Assembly: GCA_040766985.1 (NCBI GenBank)
Contig: JAXGPL010000007.1
Span: 1 to 64,000, forward strand
Source: JAXGPL01 sp040766985
Lineage (GTDB): Bacteria > Bacillota > Sulfobacillia > JAUYEG01
Direction: 5' to 3'
Length of the DNA: 64,000 bases
Shown here: in pieces, positions 53,266 to 60,918 of the stretch
Position numbering within the stretch: position 1 is the stretch's first letter
Layout of the letters: the number at the start of each line of letters is the position of its first letter
Position numbers and translations under genes: made by a program
The notes under the pieces: model-generated
What the model saw: the letters and a program-made list of their open reading frames with translations, nothing else
Told to the model about the DNA's origin: nothing
Databases searched by the model: none

Positions 53266-55158
53266 CTAGGATGCCCCGGATTTCCTGCACCCCGGAGCGG
53301 CGTCGCTCCCCGCAGCGGCCTCGCGCTCGGCCCGTTGGGCATCCTCGAGGACCCGGAAGAAGAGGTCGACGAGCTCCGGCTCAAACTGCTCCCCCGCACG
53401 GTCCTGGAGCTCGGCTTTGGCTCGCTCAGGCGACATGGCCGGACGGTGCGGGCGGTCGCTTGTCATTGCATCGTACGCGTCGGCGATGGCCAGGATGCGG
53501 CACGAGAGCGGGATGGTCTCGCCGCTCAGGCCAGCCGGGTAGCCGAGCCCGTTCCACCACTCGTGGTGATGGAGGATCAGTTCTGCGACATGGGCGAGGT
53601 CCTGCGAAGCCTTGGCGATGCGGAAACCGACCTCACAGTGCTGCTCGATGTACTCGCGTTCGGCCTCCGTCAGCGACTCGCGCTTGAACAGGGTCTGGTC
53701 GGGGATCGCGACCTTGCCGAGGTCGTGGACCTCCGCCAGCAGCGTGAGGTTTGCCAGCTCGTTGTCGGCGAGGCCCAGCGCCGAGCCCATCCGGGCGGCC
53801 AAGGAGGTCACGCGCGAGATGTGGCCTTGCGCCGCGAAATCCTTGGCGCGCAGCAGCTCAAGCATCGCGGAGATGATGCTGCGGGTTGCAAGTGAGGTGC
53901 GCTGGATCTTGTCGCGGTACATCGCCCGATCGGCGCGGTGAAGAGCATCCGCCAACGAAACCGAACCATCCTCGGCTGTGGCGCTTCCTACCGACACGCC
54001 GATCGGTACCCCGCTCGGGGTGCGGACCGCTTGCCCGGTGTTCTCGACGAGCCGGTTGCGCAGGCGGAGGGCGGTTTCCGCGTCGGTGTGGGGAAGGATG
54101 ACCGCGAACTCGTCGCCGCCGACCCTGGCCACAACGTCGCTACGCCGGAAGGTCGCGCGCAACACGCCGGCATAGGTCTTGAGCATCTCGTCCCCGCGCC
54201 GGTGACCGAGCGAGTCGTTGACGATCTTTAGCCCGTCCACATCGGTGATGATGATCGTAATCGGGTACTCGCGGCCGCCGTCGAGGCGCCGCATTTCCAC
54301 TTCGAAGTAATTGCGGCTGTAAAGGCCCGTCAGCGAATTGTGCAGGCTCAAAAAGCGCAGCTCGGACTCCTTCTGCGTGCGTGCCGTAACGTCCCTGGCG
54401 ATGCCTTCGATCGCGCTCAGGCTGCCGTCGGTGTCGTACACCGGCCGGAGGCTGCTCTCGGTCCAGGCTACCTCTCCGTCGGGCCGTGTCCAGCGGGTGA
54501 CGACAGGCAGGTCAAAGCGGGCCTGCGTCGACTGGAGCGCGGGGATGGACGAAATCCCTTCCGGGCAGACCAACCGGAGCCCGAGTTCCGGATCCTCGTA
54601 GAGGTCCTGAGGGGTCAGGCCCGTAATGCGGGTCAGCCCGGGACTGGTGTATTCGAACCGCGCGAGGGGCTGAAGGGCGAACCTGAAGATGATGTCCTGA
54701 GCATTTTCTGCAAAGAGCCGGAACAGCTTCTCCCTCGCCCGCAGGCGCTCCGCCTGCTTGCGCTGCGCTGTGAAGTCGGAGATGAAGCCCTGGAGCACCT
54801 CGACCCGGCCGTCTTCGTCGCGGACCGCGTCGCCCCGGTGCCAGACCCAGCGCTCGCGGCCCTCCTTGTCCTGGATGCGGTATACCAGCTCAAACGGCTC
54901 GACCTCGGCGATAGCGCGCTGGATCGCAGTCCAGACTTCGTCCCGGTGCTCGGGGTGGATCAACTCACCGTAGGCGACCGAACCGTCGGTCAATTCGTCG
55001 GCGGTGTACCCGGTGACGGCAAGGCAGCCGGCGCTTGCGTAGGCAAGGCGCCATCCCGGATCGTTGCGGCAACGAACTGCCATCCCGGGCAGATGGTCAA
55101 GAAGCGAACGCAGGTCGCACGGGTCACGATATCGATCTTCGTCTGTGGCCCCGGACAT
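53266..55158 (-). CDS. PAS-PAS-GGDEF-HD-GYP cyclic-di-GMP signalling protein
   Basis: About 630 residues with no membrane segment. Two PAS domains (about residues 15-135 and 145-275) precede a GGDEF domain with an intact GGDEF motif near residue 346, and an HD-GYP domain with HDLGKVAIPD near 477 and HHHEWWNGLGYPAGL after it. Both the cyclic-di-GMP synthase and the phosphodiesterase centres look complete, so output may depend on PAS input. Start ATG 55158 follows GGGAGG. It lies downstream of tRNA-Gly on the same strand. Confidence 0.92.
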   Translation of the reverse strand: MSGATDEDRYRDPCDLRSLLDHLPGMAVRCRNDPGWRLAYASAGCLAVTGYTADELTDGSVAYGELIHPEHRDEVWTAIQRAIAEVEPFELVYRIQDKEGRERWVWHRGDAVRDEDGRVEVLQGFISDFTAQRKQAERLRAREKLFRLFAENAQDIIFRFALQPLARFEYTSPGLTRITGLTPQDLYEDPELGLRLVCPEGISSIPALQSTQARFDLPVVTRWTRPDGEVAWTESSLRPVYDTDGSLSAIEGIARDVTARTQKESELRFLSLHNSLTGLYSRNYFEVEMRRLDGGREYPITIIITDVDGLKIVNDSLGHRRGDEMLKTYAGVLRATFRRSDVVARVGGDEFAVILPHTDAETALRLRNRLVENTGQAVRTPSGVPIGVSVGSATAEDGSVSLADALHRADRAMYRDKIQRTSLATRSIISAMLELLRAKDFAAQGHISRVTSLAARMGSALGLADNELANLTLLAEVHDLGKVAIPDQTLFKRESLTEAEREYIEQHCEVGFRIAKASQDLAHVAELILHHHEWWNGLGYPAGLSGETIPLSCRILAIADAYDAMTSDRPHRPAMSPERAKAELQDRAGEQFEPELVDLFFRVLEDAQRAEREAAAGSDAAPGCRKSGAS

Positions 55159-55208
55159 GCGTGCACCTCCCGGCGTAGTTGGGTGTGAGGTCAAACTGAA
55201 GAAAGGGG

Positions 55209-55282
55209 TGGAGCGGGCGATGGGAATCGAACCCACGTATCAAGCTTGGAAGGCTCGCGCTCTACCATTGAGCTACGCCCGC
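55209..55282 (-). tRNA. tRNA-Gly(UCC)
   Basis: A complete cloverleaf on the minus strand: acceptor GCGGGCG/CGCCCGC, D-arm GCTC/GAGC, anticodon stem CGAGC/GCTTG with loop CTTCCAA (anticodon TCC), T-arm GTGGG-TTCGATT-CCCAT, discriminator U73 as in glycine tRNAs, and encoded CCA. Confidence 0.95.
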
Positions 55283-55326
55283 CTGACTGCTCGTTGTGAA
55301 ACCTGCAAACCACAACTGCATGCCTT

Positions 55327-55355
55327 ATTGTACTTGATGCCTTGATGCCGGGCAA
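55327..55355 (-). promoter_or_regulatory. SigA promoter of tRNA-Gly
   Basis: On the minus strand TTGCCC, 17-base spacer, TACAAT, about 45 bases upstream of the tRNA. Confidence 0.65.
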
Positions 55356-55410
55356 GCAACGCCAAACAAGGCGGCTGACGCCCGCCAAGGCGCCAAAGCC
55401 GGCCCAACCG

Positions 55411-56593
55411 TCATTCGACGGCCGCTGCGCGCTCCCTATGCTCTTCTTTGGCCCGCGCGACCAGATCCGGCTGCGTCAGCAGATCGTACGCCATCGTTGC
55501 CATCGCCTGAGCCGACTGCAGCAAGGCCAGGTGGCCTTCCTCCGAAGCTGCGCACGCCGCGAACTCGCGCGAATGGCTCGCGACCGAGTTCGGCCCGATC
55601 GAAACGTACGCGTTTGCCGCAGGCACTGCTTTGCTCCGTTGCCGAAGTCCGTTGACCCGCCGGACGGCGACGGCTCGGGGGCATGTCAACTCCGACGCGG
55701 GCGAAATGCTCGCGCATCAGGTTGCCGAGCACGGTGTTCGGCCAGCGTTCGTCGTACCCTTTGGTTTCGACAAAAGAAACCTCTGCCATCGTGCTGGCGG
55801 CCGCGCCTTCCGCGCAATCGCGGACGCGTTTGACGACGTTGTCCACACCCTCCCGGGTGGCTGCGCGCAGAAGATACTTGATCTCGGCTTCCTCGGGAAC
55901 GACGTTGATCACCGAACCGCCCTTGGTAATCAGGCAATGCATGCGCACGTCGGGAGTGACATGCTGCCGCAGCATGCTGACGTTGACATAGGTCTGCACG
56001 ACCGCGTCCAACGCGTTGATGCCGCGATGTGGCGATCCCGCGGCATGCGCGGGCCGGCCGCGGAAGTTGACCACCAGGTCGCTCGTTGCCAGGCTGGTGC
56101 CACCGACCTTGGACTCGCCGGTCGTCGGGTGCATCATCAGCGCGACGTCAACATCGTCGAAGACGCCGGCGTCGACCATCACGATCTTCCCGCCGCCGCC
56201 CTCCTCCGCCGGCGTGCCGAGAACCAGGATCCGCCCCGGCATTTCGGGCCACGCCCGCTTGAGGAGTACCCCGGCCGCAGCGGCCGACGTGCCGATGATG
56301 TTGTGGCCGCAGGCGTGCCCCACGTCCGGCAGCGCGTCGTACTCTGCGAGGAACGCAACCGTCGGACCATCGCCGACGCGCCACTCGGCAATGAAAGCGG
56401 TTTCCATGCCGGCGGCCCCGAGCGTGACGTCAAAGCCCTCGCCTGCCAGATAGTTGGAAAGCAGCTTGGCCGCCTCGTACTCCTTAAATGCCAGCTCCGG
56501 CTGTGCATGGATGCCCAGGCTAAGGTCAACCAGCTTGCCGCGGATCCGGCCGCCGATCTCATCGATCTTGGCGAACAGTCGTGCCCTGTCCAT
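55411..56593 (-). CDS. M20-family amidohydrolase/peptidase (frameshifted near the C-terminus)
   Basis: A metal-dependent amidohydrolase of the M20D (AbgB/N-acyl amino acid hydrolase) type. Motifs: HAQPELAFKEYEAA, LPDVGHACGHNIIGTSAAAAG with metal-ligand histidines, GTPAEEGGGGK with the catalytic glutamates, and the dimerisation segment RPAHAAGSPHRGINALDAV. After VGVDMPP the frame breaks at about 55688 and again near 55637; PEPSPSGGSTDFGN and KAVPAANAYVSIGPN continue in other frames and give the normal C-terminus ending at 55411. Start ATG 56593 lies 6 bases after GAAGGGGG. Last gene of the tryptophanase operon. Confidence 0.82.
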
Positions 56594-56637
56594 CGTCATC
56601 CCCCTTCGTCCTTCGTCATATCCGTCTTCCTTCAGGC

Positions 56638-57624
56638 TCAGGCCGGCGCCGGAACGCCACGCAGCCGGGCGATCCCCGCCATCAGGTTCTCGATAATCCG
56701 CCGCGCCGGGAGGACCTCGGTGATGCCGTTGATGCGGAGCCCGGAGAAGACGAGCCCCCGGACAACGTCTCCCTCCTGGGCGCGGTTGAGCGCGACCCGG
56801 ATGCAGAACGTCCGGCTGCATTTCTTGAGGCAGCCGGTGCACTCGCCCGGCGGCTCGGCCCGCCCGGCCGCCAGGGCTTCGGTGAACGGATTGCGGATCG
56901 CGCGCCCGGGAAGTCCCACCGGGCTGTCGATCAGCACGATGTCGTCCTCGGTCGCATCCACGTACATCTGCTTGTGCGCCGGAGCCCCGTTGCTCTCGGC
57001 CGAGGCCGCAAAGAGCACGCCGACCTGAATGCCGTCGGCGCCCATGTCAAATGCCGCCACAGCCCCTTCGGGGGTGCCGGTGCCGCCCGCCGCAATCACC
57101 GGGATGCTCACTGCGGCCCGGACCTCGGGCAAGACGTCCAGGGTACGCCTGTCGGTGCCGAGGTGGCCGCCCGCCTCGGTCCCTTCGATGATCACGGCGC
57201 TCGCGCCCAGTCCCTCGGACAGGCGGGCCAGTTTGGCGCTGCCGACGATCGGGACGATCGGCGTACCGTACTGCCTGCCCCACCCGAACATGTCGCGCGA
57301 AAAACCGGCCCCGGATATGAACAGGTCGATGCCTTCATCCAGGGCGGCGTGCGACACCTCCGCGAAGTTACGGACTGCAAACATGATGTTCACGGCGATC
57401 GGCCCGGAGGTAAGGGCGCGGGCGGCGCGGATTTCGTTACGGATTTCAGCCTCGTCCATCGCCGATCCGGCGATCACGCCGATGCCGCCGGCCTCCGCGA
57501 CCGCCGCGGCGAGCCTGTGGGTTGAAATGCGAACCGCCATCCCGCCCTGGATGATGGGGTACTTAGGGCGGACCGCGCCGATTGCCAGCTGCGGCCAGGG
57601 CTGGTCCCCGGGTCCAGTGGTCAT
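56638..57624 (-). CDS. Nitronate monooxygenase / 2-nitropropane dioxygenase-like flavoprotein
   Basis: A 328-residue FMN TIM-barrel of the NMO/FabK family. Motifs are PIIQGGMAVRIS, GTEAGGHLG and PVIAAGGTGTPEGAVAAFDMGADGIQVG. A Cys cluster near residue 275 (CTGCLKKCSRTFC) is reminiscent of clostridial members and could bind metal. It could be a nitronate monooxygenase or an enoyl-ACP reductase-like enzyme; the absence of fab genes nearby disfavours the latter. The start overlaps the stop of the upstream lyase (ATGA). Confidence 0.85.
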   Translation of the reverse strand: MTTGPGDQPWPQLAIGAVRPKYPIIQGGMAVRISTHRLAAAVAEAGGIGVIAGSAMDEAEIRNEIRAARALTSGPIAVNIMFAVRNFAEVSHAALDEGIDLFISGAGFSRDMFGWGRQYGTPIVPIVGSAKLARLSEGLGASAVIIEGTEAGGHLGTDRRTLDVLPEVRAAVSIPVIAAGGTGTPEGAVAAFDMGADGIQVGVLFAASAESNGAPAHKQMYVDATEDDIVLIDSPVGLPGRAIRNPFTEALAAGRAEPPGECTGCLKKCSRTFCIRVALNRAQEGDVVRGLVFSGLRINGITEVLPARRIIENLMAGIARLRGVPAPA

Positions 57625-59009
57625 ACAGGCCGTAACCTTGCTGTAAAGTGCCTGAGTACCGGAGCTTCGTATGCCAGTTCATACCCTTTGAGCGTGCTGC
57701 GGCTTCGCCACATCGCTTCCGCCGCCCTGGCAACGTGCTCCATGTGCCGGTCCGTGTAGACGCGCCGCGGTATCGCGAGGCGGACCAGTTCGCTCGGCGG
57801 ATACACCGTCTTGCCCGTCGCCGGGTCCGCGTGCGCGAAGGCCAGGCTGCCAAGCTCGACGCCGCGCACTCCGCCCTCCAGGTACAACGAAACGGCAACT
57901 GCCTGCCCGGGAAACTGGTCACGCGGCAGGCCCGGCAGCACCGCACCGGCGTCGATGTACACGCCGTGCCCGCCTGCCGGCTTGACGCGGGGAACGCCGA
58001 TCTCGTCGAGGAGCCCCGCGAGGTATGCTACTTGCTCCACCCGGTTGGCCAGGTACGGCAGCTCGACAACTTCGGTCAACCCCTGAGCGAGGCCCCCGAG
58101 ATCGCGGCCGGCCAGGCCACCGTAAGTTGCGAAGCCCTCGAACGGGATCTGCCACTCCACGGCCTTCCGGTAGTACTCCTCCGACTTGAAGGCCAGGAAA
58201 CCGCCTATATTGACCAGCCCGTCCTTCTTCGCGCTCATGGTGCACCCATCGCCAAAGGCGAACATTTCCCGGGCAATCTCGACAATGTCCTTGTCCGCAT
58301 AGCCCGGCTCACGCTGCTTGATGAAGTAGCAGTTCTCGGCGAACCGCGCCGCATCAAAAAACACGGGGACGCCATGCTCGCGCGCCATGGCGCTGACATC
58401 GCGGATATTGGCCATGGAAACCGGCTGCCCACCGTTGTTGTTGCACGTCACCGTGATCAGGACGAACGGCACGCGCCGCCGTCCGGCGGCGTGGGCGGCA
58501 AGTTCGGCGGCGAGTCGATTGAGGTCGAGGTTTCCCTTGAACGGCGACTCGTCTTGCGGATCGAGCCCCTCGGCAACGACAAGGTTCACGGGTTCGGCGT
58601 CTTTCATCAGGATGTGCCCCTGCGTCGTGTCGAAGTGCATGTTGCCGAGGACCCTGTCGCCCGGCTTGACCATCATGGTCATGAGGATGTGTTCGGCGGC
58701 GCGCCCCTGGTGTGTCGGCGCGACGAAGGGATAGCCGAAGGTGGTCTCGACGGCTTCCCGGAGGCGGAAGTAGCTCCGGCTTCCGGCGTACGATTCGTCG
58801 CCGAGCATGATGGCCGCCCACTGGCGGTCGCTCATCGCGGATGTCCCGGAGTCGGTCAAGAGGTCGATGTAAACTGCATCCGAGGGCAAAGCGAACAGGT
58901 TGTACCCGGCGGCGTCGATCGCCCGCAACCGTTCCCGCGGTGAGAGCAGCTTGATGGGCTCAACCATCTTGATTTTGAAGGGCTCGGCGCCTCTTGGCGC
59001 AATCGGCAT
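57621..59009 (-). CDS. tnaA: Tryptophanase (beta-eliminating lyase, tryptophanase/tyrosine phenol-lyase family)
   Basis: About 462 residues, PLP-dependent. YIDLLTDSGTSAMSDRQWAA, PTHQGRAAEHI, FDTTQGHI, ARFAENCYFIKQREPGY and the PLP-lysine motif MSAKKDGLVNIGGF are visible. FDTTQGH and RFAENxYFIKQRE are closer to tryptophanases than to tyrosine phenol-lyases, so indole, pyruvate and ammonia are the likely products; tyrosine phenol-lyase is the alternative. ATG 59009 follows GGAGG. It heads an operon with the flavoprotein and the M20 hydrolase. Confidence 0.88.
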   Translation of the reverse strand: MPIAPRGAEPFKIKMVEPIKLLSPRERLRAIDAAGYNLFALPSDAVYIDLLTDSGTSAMSDRQWAAIMLGDESYAGSRSYFRLREAVETTFGYPFVAPTHQGRAAEHILMTMMVKPGDRVLGNMHFDTTQGHILMKDAEPVNLVVAEGLDPQDESPFKGNLDLNRLAAELAAHAAGRRRVPFVLITVTCNNNGGQPVSMANIRDVSAMAREHGVPVFFDAARFAENCYFIKQREPGYADKDIVEIAREMFAFGDGCTMSAKKDGLVNIGGFLAFKSEEYYRKAVEWQIPFEGFATYGGLAGRDLGGLAQGLTEVVELPYLANRVEQVAYLAGLLDEIGVPRVKPAGGHGVYIDAGAVLPGLPRDQFPGQAVAVSLYLEGGVRGVELGSLAFAHADPATGKTVYPPSELVRLAIPRRVYTDRHMEHVARAAEAMWRSRSTLKGYELAYEAPVLRHFTARLRPV

Positions 59010-59181
59010 CAAACAACACCTCCGAGGGACGCCCCAGGTATCAATGCATGCTGGAGCGCGATAGAGCGGTTTTCTTCGATTAGCTGGGTTTACCTCCCGA
59101 ACGGCTGGCAATGGGCCGAAAGCCGTGCTACCCCCGGCTTGACTATCCTGCCCGGGGGCGCACGGCTGGTCGCGCTTGGGT

Positions 59182-60100
59182 TCAGCGTGAGCGAAAGAGC
59201 TTCTTGACCTGTGTGTGGGTCCGCCAATCGAGCCCGAACCGCGGGATCATCGCGTCGCCCGGCCCTGAACGACGTAACCCTCCTGCGTGCCGAACTGTAA
59301 CTCGAACAGGTCGGCGGCAGCTCCAGCGCTGCTCCGGATGTGACGCCGTACGGCCACGCGATCGCCGCCGGATCGGTTCCGGCCAGATCGCGGACGACAG
59401 CAACGCACTGCTCAAGGTCGGCGACGATGGCGTCCCCCGGAACCAACTGCACCGCCGCCTGCCTTCGGCCGTCCGGTCCGCCCGGCGCTTCATAGTGCAG
59501 CGCGTGGGTGTGGCACTGCAGGCTGACGAGGCCGGATTCGGCCAGGGCCGCCGCCGACTCGGCGCACATGCCGGTCCCGCGGCCGAGGCGGCCGGTCTCG
59601 AGGAAGACGACCGCTGGCACCGCCAGTTCGCGCAAGACGGGCATCGCCGACCGGGCCATCGCTTCGTACCCGTCGTCGAACGTCAGCAAGAACGCCTTGC
59701 CCGGCACCACCTCGGCGCGGGAGTACCAGCCCCTGAACTGCTCAAAGGTCAGCGGCCGCCACCCTTCGGCGAGGAGCCACTGGAGATCTGCCCGCAGCCG
59801 CTCGGGATTCAACGAGTAGAGCCCTTCGCCGTCGGGGTCGATCTGATGGTAGATCAGCACGGCGACACGGGAAGGTCCCTGGTCCTTGGCGGGCCCGGCC
59901 GGTCTAGGCGCGGCCTCGGGGGGCGGCACAGAAGACGCATCATCTGCCGGCGCATGCTCACCTTCAACGGACGGCACGGGTGCAGCATCAAGTGCGGGGT
60001 TTGCCGCGAAACGATGGGGCGCGGCAATCACGATTACTGCGAGGGTGATTGCGATAGCGAAGGAGCGCCATACGGGCCATGGCTTGCGCGCGTCCCGCAC
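59182..60100 (-). CDS. Polysaccharide deacetylase (frameshifted near the C-terminus)
   Basis: A membrane-anchored NodB-type deacetylase of cell-surface polysaccharide. An N-terminal anchor (SFAIAITLAVIVIAAPH) and a Pro/Ala-rich linker precede the catalytic domain: AVLIYHQIDPD, LLTFDDGYEAM with the DD metal/catalytic pair, and the HTHALH metal-binding histidines. Near 59325 and 59250 the frame breaks; FELQFGTQEGYVVQG and MIPRFGLDWRTHTQVKKLF complete the family C-terminus in other frames. The GTG start is preceded by a perfect 10-bp hairpin (60101-60128); ATG 60133 is the alternative start. Confidence 0.82.
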
Positions 60101-60128
60101 GGGAACGACCCCCTTTCCGGTCGTTCCC
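60101..60128 (-). promoter_or_regulatory. Perfect hairpin immediately before the deacetylase start
   Basis: GGGAACGACC/GGTCGTTCCC pair perfectly around an 8-base loop that contains the purine-rich GGAAAGGG, the only Shine-Dalgarno candidate for the GTG at 60100. It is either a translational control element or a T-poor terminator of the upstream two-component operon. Confidence 0.55.
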
Positions 60129-60204
60129 AGCATAGGTCAGCGCGGTAGCAGGTCTAATCCGCCGTCCGGGTGGTCTTTGGGCGGCTATCCCCCGAACGGG
60201 CTAG

Positions 60205-60918
60205 TCAGCGGAGGATGATCCAGCCGCGCCGTGCCGCCTCCGCAACCGCCCCGGCGCGGTCGGATACGCCGAGCTTGGCGTAAATCCCGGCTAGATGTGT
60301 CTTCACCGTGCTCTCGGCAATCGCGAGGCGCTCGCCGATCTCCCGGTTGTTCATTCCCTTCGCCACCCAGGCCAGGACATCGGCCTCGCGTCCGGATAGC
60401 CCACCCTCTCCGGACGCAGGCGGCGGGAAAGTCACTTCGGTTTCCCCGGCGCCGTCACCCCGGGGAGAGGTCCGGCCGGCGCCGTCGCCTGTCTTCGCGA
60501 CGCGCTCTACCACCCGGGCGGCCACCGCCGGATGAAGGTACGCCTCGCCCCGGTGGACCGCCTCGATCGCCCGCACGATTTCGTCCGCGGGCACATCCTT
60601 GAGCACATAGCCCTTGGCGCCGGCGCGCAGGCCGGCCAGAATCAGGTCGTCCTGGTCGAAGGTCGTCAGCACGAGGACGCGTACGCCCGGCAGATCGCGG
60701 CAGATTCGTTCGGTCGCAGCCACGCCGTCCATGACCGGCATACGCAGGTCCATTAGTACGACGTCGGGCTTGAGGCGTCGCGCCATCTCCAGGGCCTGCG
60801 CACCATCCGCCGCCTGGCCGACGACCGCCACAGCCGGCCGCCTGCCGAGCATCGCCGCAAGGCCCTCACGAACCACCGGGTGGTCGTCAACCAGCAGCAC
60901 CTTGATCGCCTGGCTCAC
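60205..60918 (-). CDS. NarL/FixJ-family response regulator
   Basis: 237 residues. Receiver domain VLLVDDHPVVREGL with phosphoacceptor Asp in VVLMDLRMPVMDG near residue 56 and Lys in GYVLKDV; C-terminal LuxR helix-turn-helix LSGREADVLAWVAKGMNNREIGERLAIAESTVKTHL. A linker of about 40 polar residues (130-170) is longer than usual. The GTG start overlaps the kinase stop by 4 bases, so the pair is translationally coupled. Confidence 0.95.
   Translation of the reverse strand: MSQAIKVLLVDDHPVVREGLAAMLGRRPAVAVVGQAADGAQALEMARRLKPDVVLMDLRMPVMDGVAATERICRDLPGVRVLVLTTFDQDDLILAGLRAGAKGYVLKDVPADEIVRAIEAVHRGEAYLHPAVAARVVERVAKTGDGAGRTSPRGDGAGETEVTFPPPASGEGGLSGREADVLAWVAKGMNNREIGERLAIAESTVKTHLAGIYAKLGVSDRAGAVAEAARRGWIILR

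Noticed and set aside
57648..58943. A 431-codon plus-strand open frame
   Set aside because: Antisense to tryptophanase; low-complexity His/Arg/Asp-rich translation typical of a shadow.
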